Shown here piece by piece: positions 23,797 to 31,025 of a stretch of 33,831 bases of DNA (positions within the stretch are counted from its first letter, which is position 1; each line of letters begins with the position of its first letter). This stretch comes from an uncultured Oscillospiraceae bacterium (GTDB lineage: Bacteria; Bacillota; Clostridia; Oscillospirales; Oscillospiraceae): contig CAKUJN010000012.1 of the NCBI GenBank assembly GCA_934661735.1, positions 1 through 33,831 of the forward strand, given 5' to 3'. The position numbers were made by a program, and so were the translations under genes. A model generated the notes under the pieces. It was not told the DNA's origin. It saw only the letters and a program-made list of their open reading frames with translations, and made no database searches.

Positions 23797-24667
23797 GCTG
23801 GAATACAAAAACAGACTGGACGAATACCGCAAGGCGGTAGAGGAATTCCTGCACGGCTGTTTTGCGGACGAGTCCGCGGCGCAGCGGGAGCTGTACCGTG
23901 CGATGCGCTACAGCCTGCTGGCGGGCGGCAAACGCATCCGGCCGGTGCTGACGCTGGAATTCTGCCGGATGTGCGGGGGAGACTGGCGCGCGGCGCTGCC
24001 GTTTGCGGCGGCAATCGAGATGGTGCACACCTACAGTCTGATTCACGACGATCTGCCGTGCATGGACAACGACGACTACCGCCGCGGACGGCTGACGAAC
24101 CACAAGGTGTTCGGCGAGGCGGGCGCGGTGCTGGCGGGCGATGCGCTTCTGACGGCGGCGTTTGACACGGCCTCGCACGCCGAGGCCGAGCCTGCCCGCG
24201 CGTTAAAGGTCGTTCAGATTTTGTCTGACGCCGCGGGCGAAAAGGGCATGGTCGGCGGGCAGCAGCTGGATCTGGAGGGCGAACATCAGCGTCTGGACGA
24301 GGCGGGCATCCGCCGGATTCACCGGCTGAAAACCGGCGCGCTGATTTCCGCCGCGTGCCGGATGGGCGTGGCCGCCGCGGGCGGCAGCGACGCGCAGCTG
24401 AAGGCGGCGGACGAGTACGCCGAGGCGCTGGGATTGGCGTTCCAGCTGCGCGACGATCTGCTGGACGTGCTGGGCGATGCGGAGAAGATGGGCAAGGCCA
24501 CCGGCATGGACACGAACAAAAACACGCTGGTCGCGCTGTACGGCGTGGGCGCGTGCTCGCAGCTGATCGAGCGGTATACGGCGGAGGCGGTTTCGGCGCT
24601 GAAAATGTTCGGAGAACACGATTTTTCCGAGATGCTGGCACGGCGGCTGGCCGACCGCGAATTCTGA
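23789..24667 (+). CDS. ispA: Polyprenyl synthetase, farnesyl diphosphate synthase type
   Basis: 292 residues from the ATG at 23789, which is ten bases from a GGAG site; an ATG three codons earlier is possible. Condenses isopentenyl diphosphate with allylic diphosphates to make farnesyl (or geranyl) diphosphate for undecaprenyl and quinone lipids. First aspartate-rich motif DDLPCMDND (87-95), GGKRIRP (46-52), second motif RDDLLDVLGD (221-230). Overlaps xseB by eight bases. In many Clostridia dxs follows at once; here about 3.1 kb of unrelated DNA intervenes. Confidence 0.93.
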   Translation: MNELEYKNRLDEYRKAVEEFLHGCFADESAAQRELYRAMRYSLLAGGKRIRPVLTLEFCRMCGGDWRAALPFAAAIEMVHTYSLIHDDLPCMDNDDYRRGRLTNHKVFGEAGAVLAGDALLTAAFDTASHAEAEPARALKVVQILSDAAGEKGMVGGQQLDLEGEHQRLDEAGIRRIHRLKTGALISAACRMGVAAAGGSDAQLKAADEYAEALGLAFQLRDDLLDVLGDAEKMGKATGMDTNKNTLVALYGVGACSQLIERYTAEAVSALKMFGEHDFSEMLARRLADREF

Positions 24668-24766
24668 CAGAAAATACCGCATAGCGGGCCGCAGACGGAA
24701 TTTGCACACGATATGTTGCGAAGATAGTGATTAAAGGAAACTTAAGACTTTGTTTCCAAAATGTAA

Positions 24767-24795
24767 TTGTATTTTCCGGAAGTCTGTGCTATGCT
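24767..24795 (+). promoter_or_regulatory. Promoter of the SLH-domain protein gene
   Basis: TTGTAT (24767-24772), 17-base spacer, TATGCT (24790-24795). The surrounding 100 bases are clearly A/T-richer than the flanking operon. Confidence 0.6.
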
Positions 24796-24857
24796 CTAGA
24801 TGAATGAAAGCATCAAATGAGGCGGTTCGCTTTCACGATCAAAAAGGAGGAATCGTT

Positions 24858-26669
24858 ATGAAAAAGAGAATCGTTAGTTTAATTCTTGCGGTACTTGTTG
24901 TGGCCGGTCTGGCTACGGCGGTATTTGCGACAGAACCTGCTTCCAGCACTGTTGCAATATCGACGAGTAATGCAGTGTGCCCAAATGATAATGGAGCGCA
25001 TGAATTACAGGCGTATCCAAACGACAAATATAAGAAGGACACGGATACTTGCACCGGACACATTGAGTACTATTACTCCTGCAAAAAGTGTCAAGCTAAA
25101 ATTACCGACAAAACATTTTTCGGTAAAGCGACGCATGAGGCTGCGAAGCGTACATATCCGAACGATAAGTATTTGATGTCTGAAAAGACCTGTTTCAGCT
25201 ATGCTGTCTACTATATGTCCTGCGAAACCTGTGGCGGCAAACTCGCTGATACGTTTGTGGACGAGAGAGGCGGCCTTGCTGCACATAAGCTCGCTGAAGT
25301 AGTTGATGATAAATACCTGAAGTCGGCAGCTACCTGCACCGAGCCGGCTGTTTATTACAAGTCTTGCAGCGTATGCCAGGAAAAGCTTGAGAACGAGCCG
25401 ACTTTTAAATCCGGTGCCGCACTGGGCCATGATTACGACATCGAATGGACGTTTGCGTCGGATTATAAGACCGCGAGTGCTGTTCTGACCTGTAAGCGGG
25501 ATAAGACGCACACCGCCACCATTACGGATGCGCCTGTCACCAGTGTAGTTACCAAAACAGCAACCTGCAAGGATGAAGGCGAAGTTACCTATACCGCAAA
25601 GGGCACCGTTGACGGCGTCCAGTATACCGGTACGTTGAAAGTGATTACCCCCAAGACAAACACGCATAATCTTGTTAAGGTTCCCTATGTTGCGCCGACG
25701 TATAAAACCGCCGGTACGAAAGAGCATTACAAGTGCTCTGTCTGCGGTGCTTTGTTCTGGGATAAGGACGGCAAGAAGCCCGTCGCAAAGGCAGACGATG
25801 TAGTTATCCCTGCGAAGAAGGATGACTATTACTACGGCGCGACGCTGTACTTTGAAACCAACGGCGGCAGCAAGATCGACGCGGTGACCGTCTACAAGGA
25901 CACCACCATCGACCTGACCCTTGCCAAGTACACCCCGACCCGCCGCGGCTATACCTTTGCGGGCTGGTACTCCGACAAGAACCTGCGCTGCCCGATCAGC
26001 GAGATCACGCTGAAAACCGGCTGGTTCCTGAACAAGTACAACACCTATACCGTCTATGCCGGCTGGTATGACGGCGACTATGACTACAACTGCTCCGCGT
26101 GCGCGTTCCGCGACGTTGACGTCAACGACTGGTTCCACGACTATGTCCGCTATGTCGTCGACAACGGCATCCTCAACGGCATCAGCGCCCGCTGGTTCGA
26201 GCCGCAGCAGGCCATGACCCGTGAGCAGCTGGTCTGCGCGATGTACCGCATCGCCGGCAGCCCCAGCGTCCGCTATAACGGCGTGTTCACCGACGTCAAG
26301 TCCACCGACAGCTTCGCAAAGGCTGTGGAATGGGCCGCCAACTACGGCATTGTCAACGGCATCGGCAACAAGCTGTTCGATCCGTACTCTCCGGTTACCC
26401 GCGAGCAGATGGCTGCGATCTTCTATCGCTTTGCCAAGTACGTTGAGAAGTATGGCTATACGCCGTACCGCACGACCGGCTTCTACTGGAACTACAGCTC
26501 CACGCTGACGTTCAAGGACGCCGACAAGATCAGCAACTACGCCAAGGACCCCGTCGCATGGTGCGTCAAGAACGGCATCTTCTACGGCGACAACAGCAAC
26601 CGCTTCAATCCGACGAACTCCACCACCCGTGCGGAGGGCGCCGCGATCCTGACCCGTTTCTGCAAGTAA
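24858..26669 (+). CDS. Secreted S-layer-homology (SLH) protein with Cys-repeat region and InlB-type repeat
   Basis: 603 residues from the ATG at 24858 (AAAGGAGG upstream). Signal peptide 1-24 (MKKRIVSLILAVLVVAGLAT..., cleavage after VFA). Residues 54-180 hold three repeats of about 48 residues, each DKY-x5-8-TC-x9-SCxxC-x2-KL: cysteines at 65/75/78, 112/122/125 and 160/170/173. A related unit carries C293/C296. Residues 329-404 form an InlB B-repeat (flg_new) module (YFETNGGSKIDAVTV, RRGYTFAGWYSD). Three SLH domains (about 416-470, 475-540, 545-603) should anchor it to wall polymers. The first 320 codons are A/T-richer with mixed third positions; from about 25825 codons end almost wholly in C or G, suggesting a modular fusion. 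Surface function unknown. Confidence 0.88.
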   Translation: MKKRIVSLILAVLVVAGLATAVFATEPASSTVAISTSNAVCPNDNGAHELQAYPNDKYKKDTDTCTGHIEYYYSCKKCQAKITDKTFFGKATHEAAKRTYPNDKYLMSEKTCFSYAVYYMSCETCGGKLADTFVDERGGLAAHKLAEVVDDKYLKSAATCTEPAVYYKSCSVCQEKLENEPTFKSGAALGHDYDIEWTFASDYKTASAVLTCKRDKTHTATITDAPVTSVVTKTATCKDEGEVTYTAKGTVDGVQYTGTLKVITPKTNTHNLVKVPYVAPTYKTAGTKEHYKCSVCGALFWDKDGKKPVAKADDVVIPAKKDDYYYGATLYFETNGGSKIDAVTVYKDTTIDLTLAKYTPTRRGYTFAGWYSDKNLRCPISEITLKTGWFLNKYNTYTVYAGWYDGDYDYNCSACAFRDVDVNDWFHDYVRYVVDNGILNGISARWFEPQQAMTREQLVCAMYRIAGSPSVRYNGVFTDVKSTDSFAKAVEWAANYGIVNGIGNKLFDPYSPVTREQMAAIFYRFAKYVEKYGYTPYRTTGFYWNYSSTLTFKDADKISNYAKDPVAWCVKNGIFYGDNSNRFNPTNSTTRAEGAAILTRFCK

Positions 26670-26680
26670 TCTGAGGTGTC

Positions 26681-26711
26681 AAAAGCAGGAGACGAAAGTC
26701 TCCTGCTTTTT
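26681..26711 (+). terminator. Terminator of the SLH gene
   Basis: A 13-bp perfect stem (26681-26693 with 26698-26710) closed by a GAAA tetraloop and ending in a T run. It is a textbook intrinsic terminator, 12 bases after the stop codon. Confidence 0.93.
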
Positions 26712-26773
26712 CTGCCCTCTGGCAGTTTCGGCAAAGCCGGAAAAATCGCCGCAGGCAAGTTCTTAACAAATAA

Positions 26774-26803
26774 TTCATGAATATCTGCTTGTATATTCAT
26801 GAA
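26774..26803. promoter_or_regulatory. Operator-like palindrome over the ncRNA promoter
   Basis: TTCATGAATAT (26774-26784) and ATATTCATGAA (26793-26803) are perfect 11-bp complements with an eight-base centre. Each arm contains the self-complementary octamer TTCATGAA, the two being 22 bases (two helical turns) apart. The right half covers the -35 box, as a repressor site would. Confidence 0.6.
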
Positions 26804-26817
26804 ATATGTGATATGGT
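26789..26817 (+). promoter_or_regulatory. Promoter of the large ncRNA candidate
   Basis: TTGTAT (26789-26794), 17-base spacer, TATGGT (26812-26817). Initiation seven bases downstream would fall at A26824, exactly the first base of the predicted terminal helix of the RNA. Confidence 0.6.
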
Positions 26818-26823
26818 ATTAAA

Positions 26824-27463
26824 ACAATGGCGCAGTATTCTAGTCGGCTTTGCCGTCCTTGAGGAAGGGCCTAAAAATCCTTACAAGGGCACATCTATGA
26901 ATCCCGTGGTGTCTGCTTCTTACGCCCAGTCTGGGGTGGATGCTGGGGGGAGGCGTTTTTCGCCTGCGGATACAGGGCGGCCTCCAATGGCATGGAGAAT
27001 TCGAACCCTGTTTCTGTGGAGACCGGATATTGTGCAGAGGCGTACTCCCTTTGTGGTCAGCGACTTCTGTACGGTACCGGCTTGAACCTGCAATGCGGTG
27101 CTATGCGGCGTATGTCGTGAACGCTGTGTGCAGTGTAGCCTGCCTTGCGTGAACAGGTCGGGAAAAAGGAGCGAAGCGTCCGAGCTCATGGCCTTGAGGT
27201 CTGGACGATATCTTTTTGAAAGACTGTTTGCAAAAGAGGATAGAGGACGGATAAAGCCGTTGTGGAAAGCACCTAGACTGTCTCTGCGGGCAGATATGGG
27301 ATTGCGGTACGGACTAAGTGGCAATCGGGTACCGGTTTTGGAGACAGACCGGCTTACGCATGAAAGGGAAACCACCCGCTTCGGCGACGACGGGATGCGT
27401 TCGGGGAAAACAAACCCGACCTAAGCCGTAAGATTAACCATATCTGCCGCCATTGTGTTTTAT
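26824..27463 (+). ncRNA. Candidate large structured non-coding RNA, about 640 nt, family unknown
   Basis: No frame here has a ribosome site with protein-like sequence. The 5' segment ACAATGGCG (26824-26832) pairs perfectly with CGCCATTGT (27448-27456), continued by CAG/CTG across one bulged base, so the ends close in a terminal helix; TGTTTTATTT follows. Internal helices seen by eye: CGGC-TTT-GCCG (26845-26855); AGGCG-TTTTT-CGCCT (26951-26965); ACAGGG/CCCTGT (26972-26977 with 27006-27011) enclosing CTCCA/TGGAG; GATTGC/GCAATC (27300-27326); and CGGCTTA/TAAGCCG (27350-27356 with 27422-27428), enclosing a CGC-TTCG-GCG tetraloop stem inside CCCG/CGGG (27375-27394) and TCGGG/CCCGA (27401-27419). 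Size, closed ends and multi-branched folding resemble large RNAs such as OLE, ROOL or GOLLD, but no membership is claimed. Confidence 0.55.
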
Positions 27464-27628
27464 TTCGTCAAAACTGAACCATTCCGGCACAGCGTATGCT
27501 TGCCGCTTTTCCGCCATACTGCGTAAAAATCCTCGCAAATCCGACAGGATTTGCTGCGGCTTTTGCTTGTCTGGCGAAAAACCTCCGGCGCATCCGTTGC
27601 ACCGGCCTGTTTCGGATTTGACATCTGG
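27434..27628 (-). pseudogene. Possible start-less C-terminal gene remnant, antisense to the ncRNA 3' end
   Basis: A 64-codon open frame on the minus strand with no start codon after the preceding stop. Its end looks protein-like: ILSDLRGFLRSMAEKR, then AYAVPEWFSFDEIKHNGG and RYG before TAA at 27434. No family is recognised. It may be the tail of a lost gene left by insertion or deletion, or chance. It overlaps the 3' strand of the terminal helix of the ncRNA candidate, so the two readings compete at this edge. Confidence 0.3.
27535..27554. repeat. Hairpin in the gene-free stretch before the CorB-like gene
   Basis: GCAAATCC-GACA-GGATTTGC, a perfect 8-bp stem. Another small one, GATCT-TTGC-AGATC, lies at 27664-27677. 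Apart from these, the antisense remnant and the terminator-like hairpin at 27722, nothing else is seen in 27464-27776. Confidence 0.5.
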
Positions 27629-27721
27629 TTAGGAATTGTCCGGACGAAGAATCTGTTGCTGACGATCTTTGCAGATCAATTCGATCCTTTCATTTTTGGA
27701 ATTTTGTCCTGCATTTTTTCC

Positions 27722-27748
27722 GGTACGCGCAAGGCGTACCTTTTATTT
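27722..27748 (+). terminator. Terminator or attenuator hairpin before the CorB-like gene
   Basis: GGTACGC (27722-27728), five-base loop, GCGTACC (27734-27740), then TTTTATTT. It lies only 16 bases before the GGAGGG ribosome site of the next gene, with no room for a promoter between, so either an upstream transcript ends here or the hairpin attenuates the gene. A leader sensor cannot be identified. Confidence 0.65.
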
Positions 27749-27776
27749 GCCTTTCATGGTTGCGGAGGGAACCGTT

Positions 27777-28364
27777 TTGAGTCAGAATAAGAAGAAAAAG
27801 AATACAAAAATGCCGCGGCCGGACTATAAATGGATTGTGATGATCTTCTTTGTCACCATGCTCATTTCCGGCCTTATGTCGTTTGTCTCATCTGAGCTGC
27901 TCAACGGCGCGACGATGCTGGTTTCCTTTCTGATTCTGGTCTGCATCATTCTGATCGGCATTATTTTTGATATTATCGGCGTTGCCGTCACCTCGGCGGA
28001 GGAGACGCCGTTTCACTCGATGGCTTCGAAAAAGGTGCCGGAGGCTGCGGAGGCGCTGAAGCTCATCCGCAACGCCAACCGCGTCTCGTCATTCTGCAAC
28101 GACGTGATCGGCGATATCTGCGGCGTTATCTCCGGTTCGGCTTCGGCGGTCATCGCGGCGCGTGTTTTTGCCGGAAAATCCAACAGCGTGCTGCTGGATC
28201 TGCTGCTGTCGGCCACTGTCGCGGCGCTGACGGTTGGCGGCAAGGCGTTCGGCAAGACGTTTGCCATCCATCTGAGTACGCCAATCGTACAGCTGACGGC
28301 GCGTGTTATCACGTTCTTCAAGCAGCTGTTCAAAAAGCGCCCCCAGCAGAAAAAGCACGGCTGA
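27777..28364 (+). CDS. Integral membrane protein resembling CorB/DUF21 transmembrane domain
   Basis: 195 residues from a TTG start at 27777 with GGAGGG seven bases upstream; an ATG seven codons earlier lacks a ribosome site. A basic N-terminus (SQNKKKKNTKMPRPDYKW) is followed by membrane helices at about 20-42 and 47-73, and two more weakly hydrophobic ones near 105-165. The segment GVAVTSAEETPFHSMASKKV...EALKLIRNANRVSSFCNDVIGD resembles the DUF21 (CNNM/CorC-type) membrane core, where small residues after the first helices line a magnesium-sodium exchange path. The CBS domains of full-length CorB/CorC are absent. A magnesium role is tentative. It precedes dxs by 17 bases and so probably shares its transcript. 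Confidence 0.55.
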   Translation: MSQNKKKKNTKMPRPDYKWIVMIFFVTMLISGLMSFVSSELLNGATMLVSFLILVCIILIGIIFDIIGVAVTSAEETPFHSMASKKVPEAAEALKLIRNANRVSSFCNDVIGDICGVISGSASAVIAARVFAGKSNSVLLDLLLSATVAALTVGGKAFGKTFAIHLSTPIVQLTARVITFFKQLFKKRPQQKKHG

Positions 28365-28381
28365 GCGGCGGAGGAAAGGCA

Positions 28382-30226
28382 ATGATTCTTGAGCATATCG
28401 AATCGCGCGACGATCTGCCCCGGCTGACGCCGGAGGAAGATCAGCAGCTGTGCCGCGAAATCCGCGCGTTTCTGATCGAGCATGTTTCCAAAACCGGCGG
28501 GCATCTGGCGTCCAATCTCGGAATTGTGGAGACGACGCTTGCCATACACAAGGTGTTTGACACCAGCCGCGACCGGCTCGTGTTTGACGTCGGGCATCAG
28601 TGCTATGTGCACAAGCTCCTGACCGGACGGCGCGACGCGTTTGACACGCTGCGGCAGTTCGGCGGTCTTTCCGGCTTTCCAAAGCCGTGCGAAAGCGTCC
28701 ACGACGCATTTATTGCCGGCCATGCCTCGAATGCGGTATCTGTTGCGCTGGGCATGGCACGGGCGCGCACGCTCCAAAGGGAGAAGTATCAGGTTGTCGC
28801 CGTTCTGGGCGACGGTGCGCTGACAGGCGGGCTTGCGTATGAGGGCCTGAACAACGCGGGCGCAAGCGGCGAGCCGCTGATTGTCATTCTCAACGACAAC
28901 GGCATGTCTATCACGCCGAATGTCGGCGCGATTTCACGCTATCTCGCGCGCGTGCGCACGAAGCCGGCGTATCTGGATCTCAAGCTGTGGTATCGAAGCT
29001 TTACCTCGCGCATTCCCGGCGGCAAAAAGCTGTACAGCTTTACACACCGGCTCAAGGCGCGTGTGCGCCGGAGGCTGATCGGCCGGACGCTGTTTGAGGA
29101 TATGGGCTTTACCTATCTTGGACCGGTCGACGGACATGATGTGGAGAAGATTACCGAGCTTTTGCGCTCCTGCGCGCAGCTCAACGAGCCGGTTTTGCTG
29201 CATCTGACTACGAAAAAGGGCAAGGGCTTTGCTCCGGCGGAAAAAACACCACAGAATTTCCACGGCGTCGGCCGCTTTGACCCCGTCAGCGGCCGTCCGG
29301 TCGTATCCCGCGCGCCTACGTTTTCCGCCGCGTTCGGCGCGGAGCTGACGGCTATGGCGCGCGAGCAGGACCACATCTGCGCCATTACGGCCGCCATGCA
29401 GCATGGCGTCGGACTGGACGCCTTTGCGAAGGCGTTTCCAAAGCGCTACTTTGATGTCGGCATTGCCGAGGGCCACGCTGTCAGCATGGCGGCGGGCATG
29501 GCGAAGCAGGGGCTGCTTCCGGTTGTCTGCATTTACTCCACGTTTTTACAGCGGTCGTTTGACATGCTGCTGCACGACGTGGCCATCAGCCGTCTGCACG
29601 TCGTATTTGCCGTGGATCACTGCGGCCTGGTCGGAAACGACGGCGAAACGCACCATGGCGCGTTTGACGTCGGCTATCTCCGGCAGGTACCGAATATGAA
29701 AATTTATGCTCCGGCCAGTCTGGACGAGCTTCGCCGCATGCTGCGCATCGCGGCGCTCGAGACAAAAGGACCGGCAGCCATCCGCTATCCGGCTGGCGCG
29801 GAGGGTGCATATACGGGCTGCTGCACCGGCACGCTGATTGAGGATGGCGGCGACTGTACGCTTGTAACCTACGGCACGCTGTACAACTGTGCGCGCGAGG
29901 CCGCGGAAATCTGCGGCGCAAAGGGCGTCGGCGTGGAAACACTGAAGCTTGGGACCGTTGCGCCGGTTGATCTGGACAGCATCTGCGATTCCGTGCGTAA
30001 GACGGGGCGCATTGTGGTCGTTGAGGAAACCGCCGATCACGGGTGCCTCGCGGATGTGATTTTTGCGGAGCTGCTTACGCGCGGCATTGCGGCGAAATGC
30101 GCGCGGCGCAATTTGGGCGAACGCTTTCACTCGCACGGCAGCATTCCACAGCTGCGCGAGGCCGCAGGGCTGGATGCGGCGGGTATCGCGAATCTGATTA
30201 CGGAGGTCATGGACCGTGAAGCATAA
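28382..30226 (+). CDS. dxs: 1-deoxy-D-xylulose-5-phosphate synthase
   Basis: 614 residues, ATG with GAGGAAAGG upstream. Joins pyruvate and glyceraldehyde 3-phosphate with thiamine diphosphate, the first step of the MEP isoprenoid pathway that feeds the ispA product. Seen: GGHLASNLGIVE with the proton-relay His41, FDVGHQCYVHK, the thiamine/Mg motif GDGALTGG (143-150) with LNDNGMSI (about 170-177), and the transketolase-like second half with YFDVGIAEGHAVSMAAGMA. Full length. The last 11 bases overlap tlyA. Confidence 0.97.
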   Translation: MILEHIESRDDLPRLTPEEDQQLCREIRAFLIEHVSKTGGHLASNLGIVETTLAIHKVFDTSRDRLVFDVGHQCYVHKLLTGRRDAFDTLRQFGGLSGFPKPCESVHDAFIAGHASNAVSVALGMARARTLQREKYQVVAVLGDGALTGGLAYEGLNNAGASGEPLIVILNDNGMSITPNVGAISRYLARVRTKPAYLDLKLWYRSFTSRIPGGKKLYSFTHRLKARVRRRLIGRTLFEDMGFTYLGPVDGHDVEKITELLRSCAQLNEPVLLHLTTKKGKGFAPAEKTPQNFHGVGRFDPVSGRPVVSRAPTFSAAFGAELTAMAREQDHICAITAAMQHGVGLDAFAKAFPKRYFDVGIAEGHAVSMAAGMAKQGLLPVVCIYSTFLQRSFDMLLHDVAISRLHVVFAVDHCGLVGNDGETHHGAFDVGYLRQVPNMKIYAPASLDELRRMLRIAALETKGPAAIRYPAGAEGAYTGCCTGTLIEDGGDCTLVTYGTLYNCAREAAEICGAKGVGVETLKLGTVAPVDLDSICDSVRKTGRIVVVEETADHGCLADVIFAELLTRGIAAKCARRNLGERFHSHGSIPQLREAAGLDAAGIANLITEVMDREA

Positions 30227-31025
30227 GGAGCGTCTGGATGTCCTGCTGGTCGAACGGGGACTGGCCGAATCGCGCAGCAAGGCGCAGGCTGTTATCATGA
30301 GCGGCGAGGTATACGTCGACGGCCGCAAGGCCGACAAGGCCGGAATGGAAATCCCGCTGGAAGCGCAGATTGAGGTCCGCGGGAGCGTCTGTCCGTATGT
30401 CAGCCGCGGCGGCTGGAAGCTGGAAAAAGCGCTTCGTGATTTCGGCGTCAACCCGACGGGCTATGTGTGCAGCGACTCCGGCGCGTCTACCGGCGGCTTT
30501 ACCGACTGCCTCCTGCAGCAGGGCGCAAAAAAAGTGTTTGCCATCGATGTGGGCTATGGCCAGCTGGCGTGGAAAATCCGCTCGGACCCGCGTGTGGTCG
30601 TCATGGAGCGCACCAATATCCGCTATGTCACACCGGAGGATCTGGGTGAGCCGCTGGATCTTTCTGTGATTGACGTGTCGTTCATTTCGCTGAAAATCGT
30701 ACTTCCGGCGATTCAGAGGCTTCTCAAGCCGGACGGACAGGTGTTGTGCCTGATCAAGCCGCAGTTTGAGGCCGGAAAGGAAAAGGTCGGCAAAAAGGGC
30801 GTTGTACGCGATCCCGAGGTGCATGCTGGGGTGTTGGAGGACTTTCTGGCACTTGCCGGTTCGCTCGGCTTTACCGTCCGCAATCTCACATTTTCGCCGG
30901 TCAAGGGACCGGAGGGAAATATTGAATTTCTTGCGCATCTGTCCATGCAGGACGGCCAGAGCATCCGGCCGGACGTCCGAGAGCTGGTCGCACAGGCGCA
31001 CGCTGCGCTGAAAGGAACCGTATGA
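30216..31025 (+). CDS. tlyA: TlyA family rRNA 2'-O-methyltransferase
   Basis: 269 residues from a GTG at 30216, with GGAGG ten bases before it, inside the end of dxs. N-terminal S4 RNA-binding domain (RLDVLLVERGLAESRSKAQAVI, split) followed by a FtsJ-like methyltransferase domain: YVSRGGWKLEKAL, DSGASTGGFTDCLLQ (SAM site) and DVGYGQLAWKIR, then DVSFISL. Orthologues methylate ribose of specific cytidines in 16S and/or 23S rRNA and affect capreomycin sensitivity; the old name hemolysin is misleading. Overlaps nadK by four bases. Confidence 0.93.
   Translation: MKHKERLDVLLVERGLAESRSKAQAVIMSGEVYVDGRKADKAGMEIPLEAQIEVRGSVCPYVSRGGWKLEKALRDFGVNPTGYVCSDSGASTGGFTDCLLQQGAKKVFAIDVGYGQLAWKIRSDPRVVVMERTNIRYVTPEDLGEPLDLSVIDVSFISLKIVLPAIQRLLKPDGQVLCLIKPQFEAGKEKVGKKGVVRDPEVHAGVLEDFLALAGSLGFTVRNLTFSPVKGPEGNIEFLAHLSMQDGQSIRPDVRELVAQAHAALKGTV

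Noticed and set aside
26920..27375. 151-codon minus-strand and 108-codon plus-strand frames within the RNA candidate
   Set aside because: Composition is not protein-like, no Shine-Dalgarno sites, and multiple base-paired segments cross them.
26824..27463. RNase P RNA, tmRNA or a group II intron
   Set aside because: No conserved RNase P core sequences, no tag-peptide frame or tRNA-like ends, no intron boundary or domain V pattern that I can recognise.
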